Shown: positions 4,742 through 7,702 of the stretch, piece after piece
How positions within the stretch are numbered: position 1 is the stretch's first letter
Layout of the letters: each line of letters begins with the position of its first letter
Source of the DNA: CAYVSF01 sp046482855
GTDB taxonomy: Bacteria; Bacteroidota; Bacteroidia; Bacteroidales; UBA12077
DNA: 7,702 bases
Direction: 5' to 3'
NCBI GenBank assembly: GCA_046482855.1
Contig: JAWOEH010000191.1
Span: 1 to 7,702 of the forward strand
Position numbers and translations under genes: made by a program
The notes under the pieces: generated by a model
Told to the model about the DNA's origin: nothing
The model's input: only the letters and a program-made list of their open reading frames with translations
Database searches by the model: none

Positions 4742-5560
4742 ATGAAATATCGACTATTGGCAATATGTATTTTAATCTCTGGTTTTGGCTCTCAGTCATT
4801 GGCTCAGGGCGATTTACTGGTAACGCCAACCCGGGTTGTATTTGAGGGCAAAAAGCAGAAGGAGGCACTTAACCTTGTGAATATGGGCAAAGATACAGCT
4901 AGGTATGCTCTCTCATTTATTAATTACAATATGAATGAGGATGGATCTTTTGAATCAATAGAGAAGCCCGACTCAGGACAATTGTTTGCCACTCCCTACC
5001 TGCGCATATTTCCGCGAAGAGTATCTCTTGCTCCGGGCGAACCACAGGTAATTATGTTACAATATAGGCGCAGAGCCAATATGGTGTCAGGTGAATATCG
5101 CTCGCACCTCTATTTTAGAGCTGAAAAACGAATCGACCCTCTTGGTACAGTAAAGAAGGATACCTCTAATCTGACTATTCAGCTTATTCCTGTTTACGGC
5201 GTGAGTATCCCCATTATAATCCGCTCAGGCATAGTTGATGTAGGTTCTTCGCTAACAAATCTTAGTATGGGTATACAACCAAACATGGAACAATACCTAA
5301 AACTTACCATAAACAGAACAGGCAATATTTCTATTTATGGCGATATCGTTATCGAATATATTCCAACACAAGGCAAATCAATGGTAATTGGGGGAGTAAA
5401 GGGTGTGGGCGTTTATACCAATATAAGTAAACGAAATCTTGTTGTAAAGCTGAGTAACTCAACAGGCCAACCCTTTTCAAACGGAAAGGTGCTCGTGCAA
5501 TTTATAAGTAAAGGAGAGGCAAAACAAATTGTTTACGCCGAATCGGAGTTGAACTTATAG
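4742..5560 (+). CDS. PapD-like periplasmic chaperone (chaperone-usher type)
   Basis: 272 residues from the ATG at 4742, which follows an A-rich tract and begins a clean signal peptide (MKYRLLAICILISGFGSQSLA, cut before Gln22). The upstream in-frame ATG at 4673 lies inside the terminator hairpin and is rejected. The N-terminal Ig-like domain: VTPTRVVFEG (27-36), ALNLVNMGKDTARYALSF (42-59), ATPYLRIFPRRVSLAPGE (83-100) then PQVIML, and GEYRSHLYFRA (117-127). This parallels PapD, where TRAVFDG carries the carboxylate-anchoring Arg8 and a P-x-x-x-x-L-x-P-G turn follows; Arg31 here is the likely equivalent. The G1-like strand YGVSIPIIIR (152-161) shows no clear counterpart of PapD Lys112. A second beta domain follows (about 165-272). 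Expected role: capping DUF4402 subunits in the periplasm and passing them to the usher. It lies between the two subunit genes. Confidence 0.85.
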   Translation: MKYRLLAICILISGFGSQSLAQGDLLVTPTRVVFEGKKQKEALNLVNMGKDTARYALSFINYNMNEDGSFESIEKPDSGQLFATPYLRIFPRRVSLAPGEPQVIMLQYRRRANMVSGEYRSHLYFRAEKRIDPLGTVKKDTSNLTIQLIPVYGVSIPIIIRSGIVDVGSSLTNLSMGIQPNMEQYLKLTINRTGNISIYGDIVIEYIPTQGKSMVIGGVKGVGVYTNISKRNLVVKLSNSTGQPFSNGKVLVQFISKGEAKQIVYAESELNL

Positions 5561-5584
5561 GAATTATCTAACTAAAAACAGAAA

Positions 5585-6103
5585 ATGAAACAGCGAAACA
5601 CAAAAAAATGGCTTGTTAGGTGGTTGTTTATAGCGACTACTGTTCTTGCTTGTGCTAGCAATTCGTTTGCCCAGCCTGACCTGCCACCAAGGTCGTTAAC
5701 AGTTACCGCCACTCAGGCAATTCATTTTGGAACGTTTTGGGTAGGTGCTACTGGTGGAGATGTTATTGTCGGTTGGGATGGCAGCCGATCGTCAACAGGA
5801 GATGTTGTACTACTTGCTATGGCACCATTAGCTCAACCTGCTATTTTCGAAGTAAAACTTTGTCATGGCAGAAATGTGATCATCACTTTTTCGCCCACTA
5901 CCCTTTTAACAAACGGAACAGGTGGCTCGCTGACACTCGAAATTGGCCCCACCGAGCAAGGAGGTAACAACGCCAGTTTCATAACTAATAACGATTGTAA
6001 TTTCATTACACCCTTACGAGTAGGGGGGACGCTTGCTATACCTGGCAGTTCTCCTTCAGGAACCTACTCAGGTAGCTTCGACATCACGTTTAATCACGAA
6101 TAA
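5585..6103 (+). CDS. DUF4402 secreted protein 2, probable minor or tip subunit
   Basis: 172 residues. Basic N-region (MKQRNTKKWLVRW), hydrophobic core, probable cut after SFA before Gln30. The core contains VLAC (20-23), a poor lipobox match, so lipidation is possible but less likely. The DUF4402 pattern is clear: SLTVTATQAIHFGTFWVG (37-54), DVIVGWDGSRSSTGDVVLL (59-77), FEVKL (88-92), RVGGTLAIPG (145-154), SGTYSGSFDITFNHE (158-172). Differences from protein 1: two Cys (93 and 138) that could form a disulfide, a shorter stretch before the first strand (QPDLPPR), and a different turn after HFG. A short N-terminus would suit an end-positioned subunit, but this is speculative. The gene starts 24 bases after the chaperone and ends 3 bases before the usher start, so translation is likely coupled. 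Confidence 0.85.
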   Translation: MKQRNTKKWLVRWLFIATTVLACASNSFAQPDLPPRSLTVTATQAIHFGTFWVGATGGDVIVGWDGSRSSTGDVVLLAMAPLAQPAIFEVKLCHGRNVIITFSPTTLLTNGTGGSLTLEIGPTEQGGNNASFITNNDCNFITPLRVGGTLAIPGSSPSGTYSGSFDITFNHE

Positions 6104-6106
6104 CCG

Positions 6107-7702
6107 ATGAAGAAGATCCGTTACATCGGCAACAGATTTATGGGTGGGTTTTCGAGCATTCCTCATTTGGTTATGCCTTTTCTAATGAAATGGCTAAGTC
6201 TCCTTTTTTTTATGGTCCTATTCCTAAGCCCAAAGGTATTTGCCCAATACATCTATACAGATGAAGAGGTTGCTGGTTCGGTTGTGTTCGATGGGTTTCC
6301 TGTTCTGGTGATAGTTGAAGGCTATGAAAATTTCTATGTTGATGCTTTATATGGCAATAACGACATCCTTTATATAAACATTGAAGATTTATTTCAAACC
6401 CTTGGTATTTCATGTGCTATTGAGCAAAATGGCAATGTTTTAAACGGGTTTATTGAAAATGAGGAGCAAACATATTCGATTGATTTTACAGAGAATCAGA
6501 TTGAAGTTGGCAATAAAGTATTTTCCCCACATCAGAGCTTAATTAAAGAAGGTGGAGCTTTTTACTTAGAAGCCTCATTATTCCCCGAAATTTTTGGGAT
6601 AACCTTAACCTTTAACTACCGGGCGCTTACAATAATACTAAAATCCGATTTTGAACTCCCGGTGGTAAAACAACGGCAAATTAATGAATTGAGGAGCAAT
6701 ATATTAAAGCTAAAGGGCCAGGAGGTTGTAGATACTATTGTGGAACGAAACTACCATCTTTTTAAGATTGGAAACATCGATTGGGCATTAGCATCATATC
6801 AAAAATGGAATGGCTTTACCGATAACCGGTTTTCACTTGGCATTGGAACCGAACTTCTTTATGGCGAATTAAATGTCTCGGCTAATTACTACGATCAGTA
6901 TAAATTCGATAATAGGCAGTTGGCCTACCTCTGGCGTTGGGTCGATAATGATAAAAAACTTATTAAGCAGGCACAAGTGGGTAAGATATCAACACAAACC
7001 CTGGCATTTATAAATTCTCCAATAGTGGGGGCTACGATTCGAAACTCGCCCACAACCGTTCGAAAAGCCAAAGGGTACTATACCTTAAATGAATATACAG
7101 AGCCCAATTGGGATGTGGAACTTTATATTAATAATGTAATGATTGATTACACAAAAGCGGATGCGTCAGGACTATTTACTTTTAAAGTACCCATTGTTTA
7201 TGGTTATACTACACTGAAAATGGTGTTCTATGGCCCGTTGGGTGAAGAGCGTACCGAGGAACGTGTTATGAATATGCCCTATACTATTATTCCTGCAAAT
7301 GAATTTGAATATGGAGTATCGGCAGGCTTGTTGCAGGATAGCTCTTCCAGCCGTTTTGCCCGTGGCGATTTTAACTACGGAGTAAATCGTTACTTAACGG
7401 TTGGTGGAGGGCTTGAATACTTATCGTCGATTCCGAATGGGGCTTTCATTCCCTTTGCAAGAGCTACCCTACAGCCGTATAGTAAACTAACGTTAAATTT
7501 TGAATACGCTTATGGTGTTAAAACAAGCGGAATGCTATACTTAAATTTTTTTAAGAATGCTCTCCTCGAAATTAACTATTCCAAATACGTCGAAGGGCAA
7601 CTGGCCACTCGTTTCAATGCACGCGAAGAGCGTAAAGTAAAACTGTCAGTGCCATTTAGGATTAAGAGGATTGCCGGATTCTCACGAATCGACTATACTC
7701 AA
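6107..7702 (+). CDS. Usher-like outer-membrane assembly protein, 3' end outside the window
   Basis: An open frame of 532 codons that runs off the right edge. Two starts are possible: 6107, 3 bases after the previous stop, or 6185 (Met27), which alone gives an ideal signal peptide (MKWLSLLFFMVLFLSPKVFA). Both give cleavage after Ala46 by the long numbering; fimbrial ushers can have long signals, so I keep 6107. The N-terminal domain (about 55-185) has LYINIEDLFQTLGI (88-101) and FYLEASLFPEIFGITLTFN (152-170), resembling the strand-rich N-domain of non-classical ushers. Barrel-type strands start near 215. Residues 331-340 (TEPNWDVELY), then INN, DASGLFTF, a VYG turn and FYGPLGEER (374-382), resemble the usher plug domain with its N-g, pGpF and E-dG features. 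Aromatic amphipathic strands then resume. Typical ushers are about 750-900 residues, so a third or more is missing. Role: secreting and assembling the DUF4402 subunits. Confidence 0.75.
   Translation, partial: MKKIRYIGNRFMGGFSSIPHLVMPFLMKWLSLLFFMVLFLSPKVFAQYIYTDEEVAGSVVFDGFPVLVIVEGYENFYVDALYGNNDILYINIEDLFQTLGISCAIEQNGNVLNGFIENEEQTYSIDFTENQIEVGNKVFSPHQSLIKEGGAFYLEASLFPEIFGITLTFNYRALTIILKSDFELPVVKQRQINELRSNILKLKGQEVVDTIVERNYHLFKIGNIDWALASYQKWNGFTDNRFSLGIGTELLYGELNVSANYYDQYKFDNRQLAYLWRWVDNDKKLIKQAQVGKISTQTLAFINSPIVGATIRNSPTTVRKAKGYYTLNEYTEPNWDVELYINNVMIDYTKADASGLFTFKVPIVYGYTTLKMVFYGPLGEERTEERVMNMPYTIIPANEFEYGVSAGLLQDSSSSRFARGDFNYGVNRYLTVGGGLEYLSSIPNGAFIPFARATLQPYSKLTLNFEYAYGVKTSGMLYLNFFKNALLEINYSKYVEGQLATRFNAREERKVKLSVPFRIKRIAGFSRIDYTQ

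Noticed and set aside
6210..6413. Minus-strand open frame opposite the usher-like gene
   Set aside because: Gln/His-rich, antisense to the well-supported N-terminal part of the usher-like frame; a shadow.
4130..7702. Type V (Fim/Mfa) pilus operon
   Set aside because: The subunits have ordinary signal peptides rather than fimbrillin lipoprotein signals, and a PapD-like chaperone and usher-like protein are present, which type V pili do not use.

Overview
The window looks like a Bacteroidota (Bacteroidetes) genome, probably a metagenome-derived contig. Evidence: moderate-to-low G+C, A-rich tracts instead of Shine-Dalgarno sequences before most starts, secreted proteins whose signal peptides end in FAQ/MAQ, a lipoprotein with acidic residues right after the lipobox cysteine, and families typical of the phylum (porin-family small barrel, DUF4402). 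The exception is the first ~155 bases. They are about 68% G+C by hand count and encode, on the minus strand, a fragment of a major-facilitator transporter whose N-terminus is cut off. This looks foreign: an assembly chimera or a transfer scar.

Layout: (1) 1-155, foreign MFS fragment; 156-398, AT-rich spacer. (2) 399-2445, a two-gene unit of a beta-propeller-like lipoprotein and a small outer-membrane beta-barrel, with a candidate terminator at 2560. (3) 2577-3603, a repeat-rich stretch around a small DUF2007 gene. A 200-bp MITE-like element (2781-2980) with a 59-nt perfect hairpin appears to have inserted eight codons into that gene. It is flanked by a 12-bp in-frame target duplication and supplies a replacement ATG. 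A second copy of the element's right end lies at 3556-3603. (4) 3604-4129, a long AT-rich non-coding leader with a hairpin and a 17-codon mini-ORF behind a perfect Shine-Dalgarno sequence. (5) 4130-7702, an operon of DUF4402 subunit 1, a hairpin plus T-tract, a PapD-like periplasmic chaperone, DUF4402 subunit 2, and an usher-like outer-membrane protein that runs off the window end.

Region 5 is the main interest. It reads as a complete chaperone-usher-type fibre assembly cassette in a phylum better known for lipoprotein-based type V (Fim/Mfa) pili. Two secreted DUF4402 proteins would be the subunits, the chaperone would hold them in the periplasm, and the usher would export and assemble them. 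The hairpin just after the first subunit gene would let that gene be made in excess, as expected for a major pilin. Function is inferred from family and gene order; nothing here demonstrates a fibre.
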